This document shows, piece after piece, positions 32,212 through 40,465 of a DNA stretch of 64,000 nucleotides (its first letter is position 1; each line of letters opens with the position of its first letter). Below the pieces are notes generated by a model. The model ran no database searches and had not been told where the DNA came from. It saw nothing but the letters and a program-made list of their open reading frames with translations. Position numbers and translations under genes: made by a program. This DNA comes from Terriglobales bacterium (lineage in GTDB: Bacteria > Acidobacteriota > Terriglobia > Terriglobales > Acidobacteriaceae): NCBI GenBank assembly GCA_035487355.1, contig DATHMF010000107.1, positions 20,149-84,148 of the forward strand, written 5' to 3'.

Positions 32212-33201
32212 CTATTTCCCAAAGATAGAGGCAAACATTCCGCGCAACCGACCGAAAAAGCCTTTTTTCTTCTCTTTGTCCTTGGGTTTGCTGGGTGGTT
32301 GTGCGCTTACTTGGACAACTGGCGGTGGAACCACCGTGTCGGTAAAAAACCAGGGCACCTGAGTGAGGGGTAGTTGCACCAATTGCGCCATTTCGAGCGA
32401 AGGTCCGGGGTCGGCAGCATTGAATACGACAGGAGCGTCCACTTGTACGCTTACATCATTCGGCCGGGTCGCCGGTAGCGGCCGAGTTACGCTATCAGCC
32501 ATGGGCTGGGTTGGGCCAGCCTGGGCGATCTCTGGCGAAGCTGGCGTGGCCGGCTGCTGGGCCGTTTCCAGGGGGCGCGGCTCGACCGGCGCGGGACATC
32601 CGCAGGTAGGAACCTCAGCTACGGCCGCTTTCACGCGACCGCTAAGAAAATACATACCCAGGTTAGGCTTAACCTGGTAGCTGCCTTCTCCCATCAACTC
32701 ATTCACAATAATGGCGGAATTGTTGCCGCGCAATGGCTGCACGCAGGTGTTACCGTGGGCATCGGCGCCGATGGCTACATGGAACTCTCCCGGGCCGGTG
32801 AGAGTAATTCTGAAATCAGGTGTGACCACAGAATCGCTGCCGGCTGACAGAGAGTAATGCGCCTCCAGCATGCCCGTATCGAGACTCAACACAAGGTCAC
32901 GTTGCTGGCCTTGCGACGCCACTGAGTTCACCTGGACATTGCTTCCAGGACAGACACGCACCTCGCCGCCACGCTTGAGCCGCACGGTTGCGGTCGCTGC
33001 TCCGGCTGAAACGGTTGACCCGGAGAGCAGGCGCATGCCGCCAGAAGCAAAGATGACTGAGCCCTGAACGCTGGCATCGGAGGCGAACACTTCACCCACA
33101 ACGTTCGATTCGCCTTGAGGCGGCGGGCCTTGCGCCGGCAGCCGTACAGGAAAGAGCGCCAGTCCCAGCAGAATTACTGCGCCACAGCAGCGGAAGACCA
33201 T
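32212..33201 (-). CDS. Exported FecR-like protein
   Basis: About 329 residues from the Met at 33201, chosen because a signal peptide follows at once (CCGAVILLGLALFPVRLPAQ); an in-frame start 19 residues upstream exists. The middle resembles a FecR-type beta domain (GSVIFASGGMRLLSGSTVSAG, then GGEVRVCPGSNVQVNS, then LDTGMLEAHYSL). A Pro/Ala-rich stretch follows, and the protein ends with a Lys-rich KEKKKGFFGRLRGMFASIFGK tail that could associate with membrane. Function unknown; surface or periplasmic location inferred. Confidence 0.65.
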   Translation of the reverse strand: MVFRCCGAVILLGLALFPVRLPAQGPPPQGESNVVGEVFASDASVQGSVIFASGGMRLLSGSTVSAGAATATVRLKRGGEVRVCPGSNVQVNSVASQGQQRDLVLSLDTGMLEAHYSLSAGSDSVVTPDFRITLTGPGEFHVAIGADAHGNTCVQPLRGNNSAIIVNELMGEGSYQVKPNLGMYFLSGRVKAAVAEVPTCGCPAPVEPRPLETAQQPATPASPEIAQAGPTQPMADSVTRPLPATRPNDVSVQVDAPVVFNAADPGPSLEMAQLVQLPLTQVPWFFTDTVVPPPVVQVSAQPPSKPKDKEKKKGFFGRLRGMFASIFGK

Positions 33202-33277
33202 GGAATGCCCGGGATTGTAAACTCTAAAGTCAGCGTAATTTGCCGGGCCACGAACCATAGGCGTAAGTAATATTCAG

Positions 33278-33856
33278 TCAAGCCGAAGCAATAAAGTTCT
33301 TCAGCATCTGCTTTCCGCAAGGGGTCAATACACTTTCCGGATGAAATTGCACGCCTTCCACGGGAAACTTGCGGTGGCGCACACCCATGATGACCTCGGT
33401 ACCATCTTCTTCCCGGGTGCAGGCAGTAATTTCTAATTCAGCAGGGACTGTCTGGCGATCAATAATCAAGGAGTGATAACGGGTGGCCGTCAGCGGAGAC
33501 TCCAAGCCGTGAAACACACCCTTGCCACTATGCGTAATGGGACTGGTTTTCCCGTGCATCAACTTCCTGGCGCGAATAATATTTCCGCCAAAAGCCGCAC
33601 CAATGGCTTGATGGCCAAGACATACACCAAGAATCGGAACCTTACCGGCAAAATACTGAATGAGTTCGATGCTGATACCGGCCTCTTGCGGCGTGCACGG
33701 TCCGGGCGAGATGACAATTTGCTTGGGCCGCAGGCGCTCAAGCTCCTGCACCGTAATCTGATCATTGCGGCGCACCTCAACCTGTTCACCCATCTCCCCG
33801 AGATATTGCACCAGGTTGTAGGTAAATGAGTCGTAATTATCGAGCACAAAAACCAT
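33278..33856 (-). CDS. Anthranilate / aminodeoxychorismate synthase glutamine amidotransferase subunit
   Basis: 192 residues, class I glutamine amidotransferase that supplies ammonia to TrpE or PabB for tryptophan or folate synthesis. Triad: Cys in ILGVCLGHQAIG, His and Glu in VQFHPESVLT; MVFVLDNYDSFTYNLVQYLG and ISPGPCTPQEAGIS are also typical. Neither trpE nor pabB is adjacent, so trpG and pabA cannot be distinguished. It is followed closely upstream by the Trm112-like gene. Confidence 0.93.
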   Translation of the reverse strand: MVFVLDNYDSFTYNLVQYLGEMGEQVEVRRNDQITVQELERLRPKQIVISPGPCTPQEAGISIELIQYFAGKVPILGVCLGHQAIGAAFGGNIIRARKLMHGKTSPITHSGKGVFHGLESPLTATRYHSLIIDRQTVPAELEITACTREEDGTEVIMGVRHRKFPVEGVQFHPESVLTPCGKQMLKNFIASA

Positions 33857-33872
33857 AAAGATGCCTAATTCT

Positions 33873-34040
33873 TTACTCTTCTTGAACTGCTTGGTCCTTC
33901 AACAGAACGGGAACACCATCGCGGATGGGATACACCCGCCGGCAGGCGCCGCATTTCAATGTTTGCGCCTGCTGGTTATAAACCAGCTCTTTGTGGCATT
34001 CAGGACAAGCCAGAATCGCAAGTAAATCTTCCGAGATCAT
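33873..34040 (-). CDS. Trm112/YcaR-family small zinc-ribbon protein
   Basis: 55 residues: MISEDLLAILACPECHKELV, then TLKCGACRRVYPIRDGVPVLL. Two CxxC pairs and the VYPIRDGVPVLL ending are diagnostic of the Trm112-like (UPF0434) family, whose members support methyltransferases or act near lipid A/cell envelope genes. It lies 16 bp upstream of trpG/pabA on the same strand. Confidence 0.9.
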   Translation of the reverse strand: MISEDLLAILACPECHKELVYNQQAQTLKCGACRRVYPIRDGVPVLLKDQAVQEE

Positions 34041-34073
34041 TCAATTTGAAATTATAACCGGGTGGAGGATGGG

Positions 34074-35891
34074 TTATTTCACGAACTTCCACTGTGCGCC
34101 GCCATTGCTGGTCTGCCACTTTTCGCCGGTGGAAAGGTCCACCTCGCCCTGCTGAGCGTCCTTGAATGCAATGGTAACGTGAGCCTCAGGCTTGAGAAGA
34201 CCTGTGCCGGCTAGAAGGGAAGGCTGCCAGGTCACGCCGTCATCATGCGAATGATATACAGTGACGTAAGCTTGACCCTTGCCAACCGCCTGTGCCGCCC
34301 AAACGTCGCTTCCCACGGCCGACACACTGCTGAAACGTTGCGGAGGAACCACAGGCGACATTTCGACTGCAACGGTTTCAGTTGTTGAGCCGACCTTAGT
34401 TGAACTGTCATTCGCTGAAACAACGCCCCCTGAAACCGTGCTGGCAGAACTGGGATTAGCGGAACGGTGGTTAAAAGCTTGCTGCGTTCGCACTGCTATG
34501 GTGTGCCATAAACCGTAGATTCGAGCCTGTACCTGGCCGTGATAGATGCGCCAGCCTGTGATAGCGGTCGTGCGGGCCACACCGGGGGTGAGCGTCATCA
34601 GGCTTATTGCGTTTCGGCTGATCGGCAAATTCTCAGTCTTATTCTGGTCTATAAGGCCAGCAGATGTACCGTTTGTCGCAACTTCCTGGGCTTGCCCTGC
34701 TACAGCAACCGTCTCCTCTGTTCCTTGAGGAGTTGGCTGCGCAGGAATTGTTTCCAGCTTCTTTCTATTACGTGCTTCCTCAGCCGGCACTACCGCCCGC
34801 GTTGCTGGTGCAGGTGCAGCCACCTTTGCGAGAGCTGCCTGCGCTGCCGGTTTCGCGGACTCAGCCTGGTCAACCTTAAACGATTGCAGGGAGTCAGGAC
34901 TCCCCGTTGAAACTGGTCCGCCTATCGCAGCTCCAGTAGCACTCGGGGAAGGTGGGGCAGCGGGAGGAGGAGGTGCATTGGCGGTATAGCCATTCCCATT
35001 GCGGTCGTAATAATTCAAGTTCGTATTGTTCTGACCGCTATTATTCATGGCGTTCATGTTGGCAGCAGGACCGCCGTGAGTCGTCTGCTGTTGGCGAAGA
35101 TCGAACAACCTCTTATTGTCTTCTGACAAGCGGTTACCCGCGCTAAAAGCCAACGCTTCTCCATTTGCGTCCTTCTGTTCATTCTTGGCTCCGGGAACTT
35201 GTTTGGCTTCCTTATCGCTAAATCTGCCTGCCTTGGCCTGATCATCCCGAGACCCGGCGAGTGCACCGAATGAACCTCTGCCGAATTCTCCCGCAACCCC
35301 GGGGCTCGCCTTGGATTTTTCTGGAGATTCCGAGGACTTTAAAGCCGCAGTCTCTCTTCTACTAAGGTCGTTATCTGTTTTTTTGCTGCCACCGTTATCT
35401 GTTTTCCCAGCTATTTCGTCTGTAATCGCAGAAGCTGGGGCGGTATTGGCCGGCGGGGCTGCCACAGTGCGCGAGTCTTTTTCGGATTCGGTACCGGAAG
35501 TCTCATGCGCCACCTGCCCGGGAGTGGCGAGGCGTTCAGGATTGTTCTTCAGGAAAATCGCTACTGCCGCAATCATACTGAGCGACGCGGCAAGAGCTGC
35601 CCACTGCAACCGTCTCCCCGCAAACCAGCGGGCCTGGGGTGGGGCTTTAACGATTGGAGCTTTAACCACCTCAAGCGGCGCTGCCTGCTCCTCGGGCAGG
35701 GCAAAATATACGACATCGCGGCAAACCGTGCATTGCGACAGATGCTCTAAAACTTTTACCCGTTCCCCCTCGTTCAGGGATTGCTCGGCAAAGGCGGTAA
35801 GCAGATCAGGGTCGGGATGGGCGGAAGAGGGCGCCATCGCGCCCACTCTCAAACGCGCACCGATAATCTTCGAATTTCGCGGATCTGCCAT
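34074..35891 (-). CDS. Zinc-finger anti-sigma-like membrane protein with YCF48-like C-terminus
   Basis: About 605 residues. N-terminal anti-sigma zinc finger (HPDPDLLTAF...VLEHLSQCTVCRDVV, HxxxCxxC), one transmembrane helix (LQWAALAASLSMIAAVAIFL), a very long low-complexity Ala/Pro/Asn/Gly periplasmic linker, and a C-terminal beta-propeller-blade-like segment (SAVGSDVWAAQAVGKGQ, VYHSHDDGVTWQPSLL, GEKWQTSNGGAQWKFVK) of YCF48/sortilin-like type. It begins 17 bp after the sigma factor stop, so the two form a sigma/anti-sigma operon. The C-domain may be the sensor. Confidence 0.82.
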   Translation of the reverse strand: MADPRNSKIIGARLRVGAMAPSSAHPDPDLLTAFAEQSLNEGERVKVLEHLSQCTVCRDVVYFALPEEQAAPLEVVKAPIVKAPPQARWFAGRRLQWAALAASLSMIAAVAIFLKNNPERLATPGQVAHETSGTESEKDSRTVAAPPANTAPASAITDEIAGKTDNGGSKKTDNDLSRRETAALKSSESPEKSKASPGVAGEFGRGSFGALAGSRDDQAKAGRFSDKEAKQVPGAKNEQKDANGEALAFSAGNRLSEDNKRLFDLRQQQTTHGGPAANMNAMNNSGQNNTNLNYYDRNGNGYTANAPPPPAAPPSPSATGAAIGGPVSTGSPDSLQSFKVDQAESAKPAAQAALAKVAAPAPATRAVVPAEEARNRKKLETIPAQPTPQGTEETVAVAGQAQEVATNGTSAGLIDQNKTENLPISRNAISLMTLTPGVARTTAITGWRIYHGQVQARIYGLWHTIAVRTQQAFNHRSANPSSASTVSGGVVSANDSSTKVGSTTETVAVEMSPVVPPQRFSSVSAVGSDVWAAQAVGKGQAYVTVYHSHDDGVTWQPSLLAGTGLLKPEAHVTIAFKDAQQGEVDLSTGEKWQTSNGGAQWKFVK

Positions 35892-35908
35892 CACCACTAC
35901 TTTACTCC

Positions 35909-36832
35909 CTAATCTTCCCCTTCTATCCTTTGGAACGATCTACTCTCGCTTTCTTGCACGGGAGGCGGGCGCAACTTTTCGCTGACGTTGAGGGCCATGT
36001 CACGCACATCGCATTCCAGGGCCTCTTCGGCAGCGCGGGGGCTCATTCCGCCGCGCACCAGTGCTTGCACAATCTTCTTGCGCAGGTCTTTGACCACGCG
36101 CTCCACCTTGCGGCTGATGGTGGACTCATGCACCCCCAGCGAGCGCGCAATTTGCGCCAAAGTTCTTTCATCCAGAAAATATGAGGCCAGAATGTAGCGG
36201 TCCTCAACCCCTAATTGCGCCAGTGCGGAATCGGTAGCGGCATCCAGACGCGGGTCTGCGCTCGCAACCGGCTCGCTTGTAGGGGCGGCAAACTGTGCGC
36301 CCTGTTCATTTTCTTCCTCAATACTTACCAGACGTTTTTGCGAGCGATAGCGGTTTACATACTCCTGCGCCAAAACCGTACGCAACCAGCCTTCCAGTGA
36401 GCCCCGTCCCATATAGAAGTTGAGCTTTGAAACCCGCACCTCGGCGCCGGCATTTTCACGCGTGCGTATTCCATAAAGATCGGCATAGAGTGAATCGGCC
36501 AGCTCGTGGCCGAGAGTGTCGTCACGAACGATGGCCCGGGCCGCCTGGTAAAGCGGCGCGCGGTAGCGGTTCAAAAACTCGGTCCAGGCAGCTTCGTTGC
36601 CGGCCGCACAGGCACGGGCCAGGACCAATTCTGCCACTCTAAGGGCTTTAACAAATTGCCGGATTTCGGCCTCCGGCGCTGCTGGAGGCAAATATTTGGC
36701 TACCACTTCGTTCAAACAGATTGTGAACGACTCAGCGGACAGGCCATACCCGGCGGCGCCGCTCTGGTTGAATAGCTCGGTGAAGAGCGTGCGCTTCCAC
36801 GCCGATACCGCAGGTTGGGCCTTGCTAACCAT
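35909..36832 (-). CDS. RNA polymerase sigma factor, ECF-like
   Basis: 307 residues. Region 2-like sequence spans about 85-170 (FLNRYRAPLYQAARAIVRDD, GRGSLEGWLRTVLAQEYVNRYRSQKR) and region 4 about 215-265 (EDRYILASYFLDERTLAQIA, SLGVHESTISRKVERVVKDL). The C-terminus (GGMSPRAAEEALECDVRDMA) is an extra segment not found in small ECF factors. It is cotranscribed with the zinc-finger anti-sigma-like gene. Confidence 0.85.
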   Translation of the reverse strand: MVSKAQPAVSAWKRTLFTELFNQSGAAGYGLSAESFTICLNEVVAKYLPPAAPEAEIRQFVKALRVAELVLARACAAGNEAAWTEFLNRYRAPLYQAARAIVRDDTLGHELADSLYADLYGIRTRENAGAEVRVSKLNFYMGRGSLEGWLRTVLAQEYVNRYRSQKRLVSIEEENEQGAQFAAPTSEPVASADPRLDAATDSALAQLGVEDRYILASYFLDERTLAQIARSLGVHESTISRKVERVVKDLRKKIVQALVRGGMSPRAAEEALECDVRDMALNVSEKLRPPPVQESESRSFQRIEGED

Positions 36833-36948
36833 CTGGGTTTCTGGATGTTATCTCAATTTGGATGCTTCTGACAGCAAAGCTGTCTAGCTGAATTATCTCG
36901 AAATAACCGCCTGCATGCACTTTTATCTTTGGAACTAGGGGGTGAACC

Positions 36949-37018
36949 GGGTGAGCGCGGAGCGAGCGCCGCCTCGCGCGAGCGTAGCAGCCTTGTTTTG
37001 GCTGCGGAGCCCTTAGAT
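36949..37018 (-). repeat. Interspersed taagggctccgc-type repeat, copy 2 (inverted)
   Basis: On the minus strand begins atctaagggctccgcagcc and ends cgctcaccc, the same ends as 28884-28960. It lies in the divergent spacer between the sigma factor and the next gene. Confidence 0.65.
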
Positions 37019-37103
37019 TTAAAGCCACACTGCTTGCAAGAAACGTGAGCTGCAGCGTTCTTTCTCCAGAAGCGACCCCGGCGAGAATTTCTGGAGGATA
37101 TTT

Positions 37104-38210
37104 ATGACACGCAAAAACAAATTATTAGTTTTCACAGCCATTGCCCTAGGGATGGCTCTATTCGCGGTAGCCCTGCTCTATCCGCCAACCCCGGCTGAGG
37201 CTGGCTTTCCCACGGGCAGCCGCTACCAGGTGCTTTCACCTATTACCCACGGCAATTTGACGATCTTCCCAGTCGTGGCCTCTACCACCCACGATACCCA
37301 CGAATTCTTGACACTGGATGAAGGCCTGCACAGCGGCGAGGTGGAGGTCTCCGAGCATGGTGGAGTTCGTCCCATGGTGAGGCGTCCCCATACCTACTAT
37401 CCGCCGCGAGGGGAGGGCGCCGAGGTGAACCGGCTCTATCTCATCAATAACTCGAAGCGTCCGTTGCTGCTGCTGGCAGGCGAGATAGTAACCGGCGGCA
37501 AGCAGGACCGCATTGTCGGCAAAGACCGCATCGTACCGGCAGAGACTGAGTCTGATCTGAATGTATTCTGCGTTGAGCCCCACCGCTGGACGGGAACATC
37601 AGAGAGTTTTGGCGCAGTGGGAGGGCTCATGGTCGCACCCAGTGTCCGAAATCAGGCCATGGCAAAAAAGGACCAGAACGGGGTGTGGAACGAGGTGAAC
37701 AAATCCAAAGCGAATGCCTCAGACATGCTAAGTTCGGCCCCCGCGGCCCAATCCGAGGTCGAGGCGACCTCTTCTTACGCGCAGGTCATGAACAACGAAG
37801 AGGTAGATAAGCGCGTGAACGCGATTGCTGCGCCCATTGAGCATTCCTATGCAAAAGAAATCCAGGAGCTCCGGACCCGCAACGCAGTGGGAGTGGTGGT
37901 AGCAGTTAACGGCAGGATCATCTGGGCAGACCTGTTTGCCAGCACTTCCCTGCTGGAAAAATACTGGCCCAAGCTGGTGCGCTCGTATGCCTCTGAGGCC
38001 CTGAACACAGCCGCCAATGGGGATTCGGTCAGCGTTAAAGGGGCCCAGGAATACATCGATCAACTGGAGGGCCGCCATGAAATCTCAGAGAGCGAGCCAG
38101 GTGTATACCGCCACACCGAGATTATTGGCGACGGCTACAAAACCTTCGAGTTGATCTCGCTGTTGCCCAGCACCGGCTTCGAGGTGCACATCAGCAAGAT
38201 GACCGACTAA
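37104..38210 (+). CDS. Exported/anchored DUF6569 (ARPP-1-like) protein
   Basis: 368 residues with an N-terminal hydrophobic anchor or signal (LLVFTAIALGMALFAVALLY). The body resembles the ARPP-1/DUF6569 family: PITHGNLTIFPVVAS, LTLDEGLHSGEVEVSE, NRLYLINNSKRPLLLLAGEI, GGKQDRIVGKDRIVPAE and VFCVEPHRW. The biochemical role of that family is not established. Strong ribosome-binding site (ggagg). Confidence 0.78.
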   Translation: MTRKNKLLVFTAIALGMALFAVALLYPPTPAEAGFPTGSRYQVLSPITHGNLTIFPVVASTTHDTHEFLTLDEGLHSGEVEVSEHGGVRPMVRRPHTYYPPRGEGAEVNRLYLINNSKRPLLLLAGEIVTGGKQDRIVGKDRIVPAETESDLNVFCVEPHRWTGTSESFGAVGGLMVAPSVRNQAMAKKDQNGVWNEVNKSKANASDMLSSAPAAQSEVEATSSYAQVMNNEEVDKRVNAIAAPIEHSYAKEIQELRTRNAVGVVVAVNGRIIWADLFASTSLLEKYWPKLVRSYASEALNTAANGDSVSVKGAQEYIDQLEGRHEISESEPGVYRHTEIIGDGYKTFELISLLPSTGFEVHISKMTD

Positions 38211-38462
38211 CAGTCCGTGAAGTAACGTTTTTGCAGCGGCTGCATCCAATAAGTAACACAGCAACGTACATCTGGAGTAGAGGTGATAAGGGAAAGGGAA
38301 AATGAAATTGGTTGCCTGCACACGAAGCAGAAGCGTAAAGAAAAGTTACGTTCGTAACCAATGCTTAACATTTTTTCTGCAACAAAATTCGGTCCATGCG
38401 TGTCTAATGTAGTAGCTGTAGAAGTGGTAGTGGTAGAGGTGCAAGGGTCGGGAGGTGACATT

Positions 38463-38693
38463 ATGATGGTAGAAAGATTTTCCACATCTGAAATGTCGGC
38501 CCTGCGGAACGAGCTCCTAGAGGGAGGACTCGATAACTGGCAGGCCGCCGAATTGCTACAGATGTTTCTTGTAGGTCGTGGCTATGGTGTTTCGCCGGAA
38601 GCGGCGCGCACCGCGGCCAGTCGAGTCGAAGGCGCAGGCTGCTCCATTGAGAGCCTGCAAAGCGAATTGGAAAAGTTGGCTTTGGTAATGTAA
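38463..38693 (+). CDS. Small conserved protein A (paralogue of 44677-44976)
   Basis: 76 residues from the ATG at 38463, strongly supported by gggaggtgac just upstream. No family recognised. It aligns end to end with the C-terminal three quarters of the 44677-44976 product: F-S-x-x-x-x-x-L-R-N-x-L early, then WQ-x-AE, MFL-xx-RGYGVS-xx-AAR in the middle, then EL-E-x-LALV at the end. It looks all-helical. A strong terminator follows 28 bp later, so it is a one-gene unit. Confidence 0.75.
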   Translation: MMVERFSTSEMSALRNELLEGGLDNWQAAELLQMFLVGRGYGVSPEAARTAASRVEGAGCSIESLQSELEKLALVM

Positions 38694-38721
38694 GCAATTT
38701 CTCTCAATTACCAAATCCAAA

Positions 38722-38752
38722 AAGGCCGGAGATAATCGCTCCGGCCTTTTTT
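38722..38752 (+). terminator. Rho-independent terminator of small protein A
   Basis: Stem AAGGCCGGAG / CTCCGGCCTT (38722-38731 / 38739-38748) and a T-run. The terminator plus 20 bases upstream (ctcaattaccaaatccaaaa) is duplicated at 43350-43400. Confidence 0.92.
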
Positions 38753-38762
38753 CTTCCTAAAA

Positions 38763-38810
38763 ACTAAGGGTTCCGCAACGCTCCTCTTCGCTCCGCGCTT
38801 GTGCTCCTCT
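38763..38810 (+). repeat. Interspersed taagggctccgc-type repeat, short copy 3
   Basis: Reads ctaagggttccgcaacgctc then cttcgctccgcgc, truncated relative to 28884-28960. Confidence 0.5.
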
Positions 38811-38836
38811 CAAAAACCCAACGCAGCCCATTTAAT

Positions 38837-40462
38837 TCAACTGATATGCTTTTTCGCTGGATCTTCCCAGTTCACGTTAAACACGTTGACCGGCCCGGTC
38901 CGGCCTTTGAGGCGCAGCGGAGGCAGCGGAGCGAGCACAAATCCATCACTCAACTCCGAGGCGGTGGATTCGGAGATCAAAATCTGACCGCCGGCCGCAT
39001 TCGACGTCAAACGGGAGGCCGTATTCACCGTATCGCCGATTACCGTGTAATCAATGCGGCGCGGAGAGCCGATATTACCGGCGGTCACGATGCCGGTGTT
39101 GATGCCGATTCCCACACGCAGTTCCGGCCACTGCCGCGTGGCGGCATCGCGATTCAACTCGATCAGCAGGCGCTGGATCTGTATGGCTGACTGAACGCAG
39201 TTGGCAACGTCGTTTCCTTTGGAGATAGGAGCGCCGTACACAGCCATCACGGCATCGCCAATGTACTTGTCGAGCGTCCCGCCGTTGTCGAAAATCACGT
39301 CGGTAACGCAGGTAAAATACTCATTCAGGATTTCGACCACTTGCTCCGGGTCCATCTTTTCGCTCATGGGGGTGAAACCGCGTATGTCGGCGAACATGAC
39401 CGTGACTTTCTGATGGACACCACCCAGCCGGATGTCAGGATTGGCCACCACCATCTCCGCGACCTCGGGCGAGAGGAACCGCTCCAGGGCAGACCGATGC
39501 AGCGCCTGCTGGGCGATCTTCTCGTGGGCCATGGCATTGTCAATGGCGGCACCGGTTTGCGCCGCCAGCAGGGCAAACACGTTCAACTCTTCCTGGGTAA
39601 ACGCGGCGGTCTTCTTGAGATTGTCCACATAGAGGATCCCGAACACGCGGTTTCCGCCCAGCAAGGGAGCACACATGGCGGAGCGCAGCCCGGAGATGCG
39701 CATACTCTCGCTACCGTCGAAGCGTTCGTCCGCGCTCACATCCAGGATCAGAATGGGTTGCTGTTCCTTGCGGACCAGCTCCAGGACGCGCTTGCTGAGA
39801 ATGATCTGCGGCTGGACGCCGGAGTGTTCAGGATTGCGATAGCGGACTTCGCTCTGGCGCAACACCTCTCCGGCTTCATTGAAGAGCATGATAAAGCCGC
39901 GTTCCACCCCTTCAATACGGAAAGCCAGTGACATTACCTGTTCGCTGATGTCATCAATGGAGAGCTTTGCGTTCAGGGCCTTGCCCGCATCATAGAGCAC
40001 GGTCAGAAGATAGTTCTCGTGTTCCAGTTTCTTGAGGCGCCCGGCCAGCTCAGGCATAGAGACCTTGGCAACGTCCTCTACCGGAATAGCGCTGGTGGCG
40101 TCCGCCCGGCCGCGCATGATCAGATTCAACGTGGACGGCCATTCCACCTGGCGCACCTGGATGGCGCTGTCGTCCAGGGTCTCAAGCCGGAGTTCGTATC
40201 TCCCGATGAGCGCAACATCGCCGCCTTTCATTTCAGAGTTGCGGGCGATCTTTTGGCCGTTCAGGACTACGCCGTTGGTGCTTCCGCGGTCGGCGATGAG
40301 AACGGAGTTGTCCTGGACCTTGATGACCGCATGAAAACGGCTGACGCTGGAATCATTCAGCACCAGGTCGTTGGCATTGCCTCGCCCGATGGTGATGATC
40401 GGCCGGTTAAGCTCCAGGATTCCCTTCTTGCTGTCTGGTGAAGAGATGATGAGCCGGGTCAT
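38837..40462 (-). CDS. FHA-GAF-adenylate/guanylate cyclase
   Basis: 541 residues. FHA domain (about 1-95; TIGRGNANDLVLNDSSVSRF and RGSTNGVVLNGQ, the phosphothreonine-binding signature), GAF domain (about 165-325), and a class III nucleotide cyclase domain (about 345-520; VTVMFADIRGFTPMSEKMDP, YIGDAVMAVYGAP with the two metal aspartates). It would make cAMP or cGMP in response to a small ligand and to phosphoprotein binding. It starts four bases after the end of the Ser/Thr kinase gene, so the kinase may supply the phospho-ligand for the FHA domain. Confidence 0.92.
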   Translation of the reverse strand: MTRLIISSPDSKKGILELNRPIITIGRGNANDLVLNDSSVSRFHAVIKVQDNSVLIADRGSTNGVVLNGQKIARNSEMKGGDVALIGRYELRLETLDDSAIQVRQVEWPSTLNLIMRGRADATSAIPVEDVAKVSMPELAGRLKKLEHENYLLTVLYDAGKALNAKLSIDDISEQVMSLAFRIEGVERGFIMLFNEAGEVLRQSEVRYRNPEHSGVQPQIILSKRVLELVRKEQQPILILDVSADERFDGSESMRISGLRSAMCAPLLGGNRVFGILYVDNLKKTAAFTQEELNVFALLAAQTGAAIDNAMAHEKIAQQALHRSALERFLSPEVAEMVVANPDIRLGGVHQKVTVMFADIRGFTPMSEKMDPEQVVEILNEYFTCVTDVIFDNGGTLDKYIGDAVMAVYGAPISKGNDVANCVQSAIQIQRLLIELNRDAATRQWPELRVGIGINTGIVTAGNIGSPRRIDYTVIGDTVNTASRLTSNAAGGQILISESTASELSDGFVLAPLPPLRLKGRTGPVNVFNVNWEDPAKKHIS

Positions 40463-40465
40463 AGG

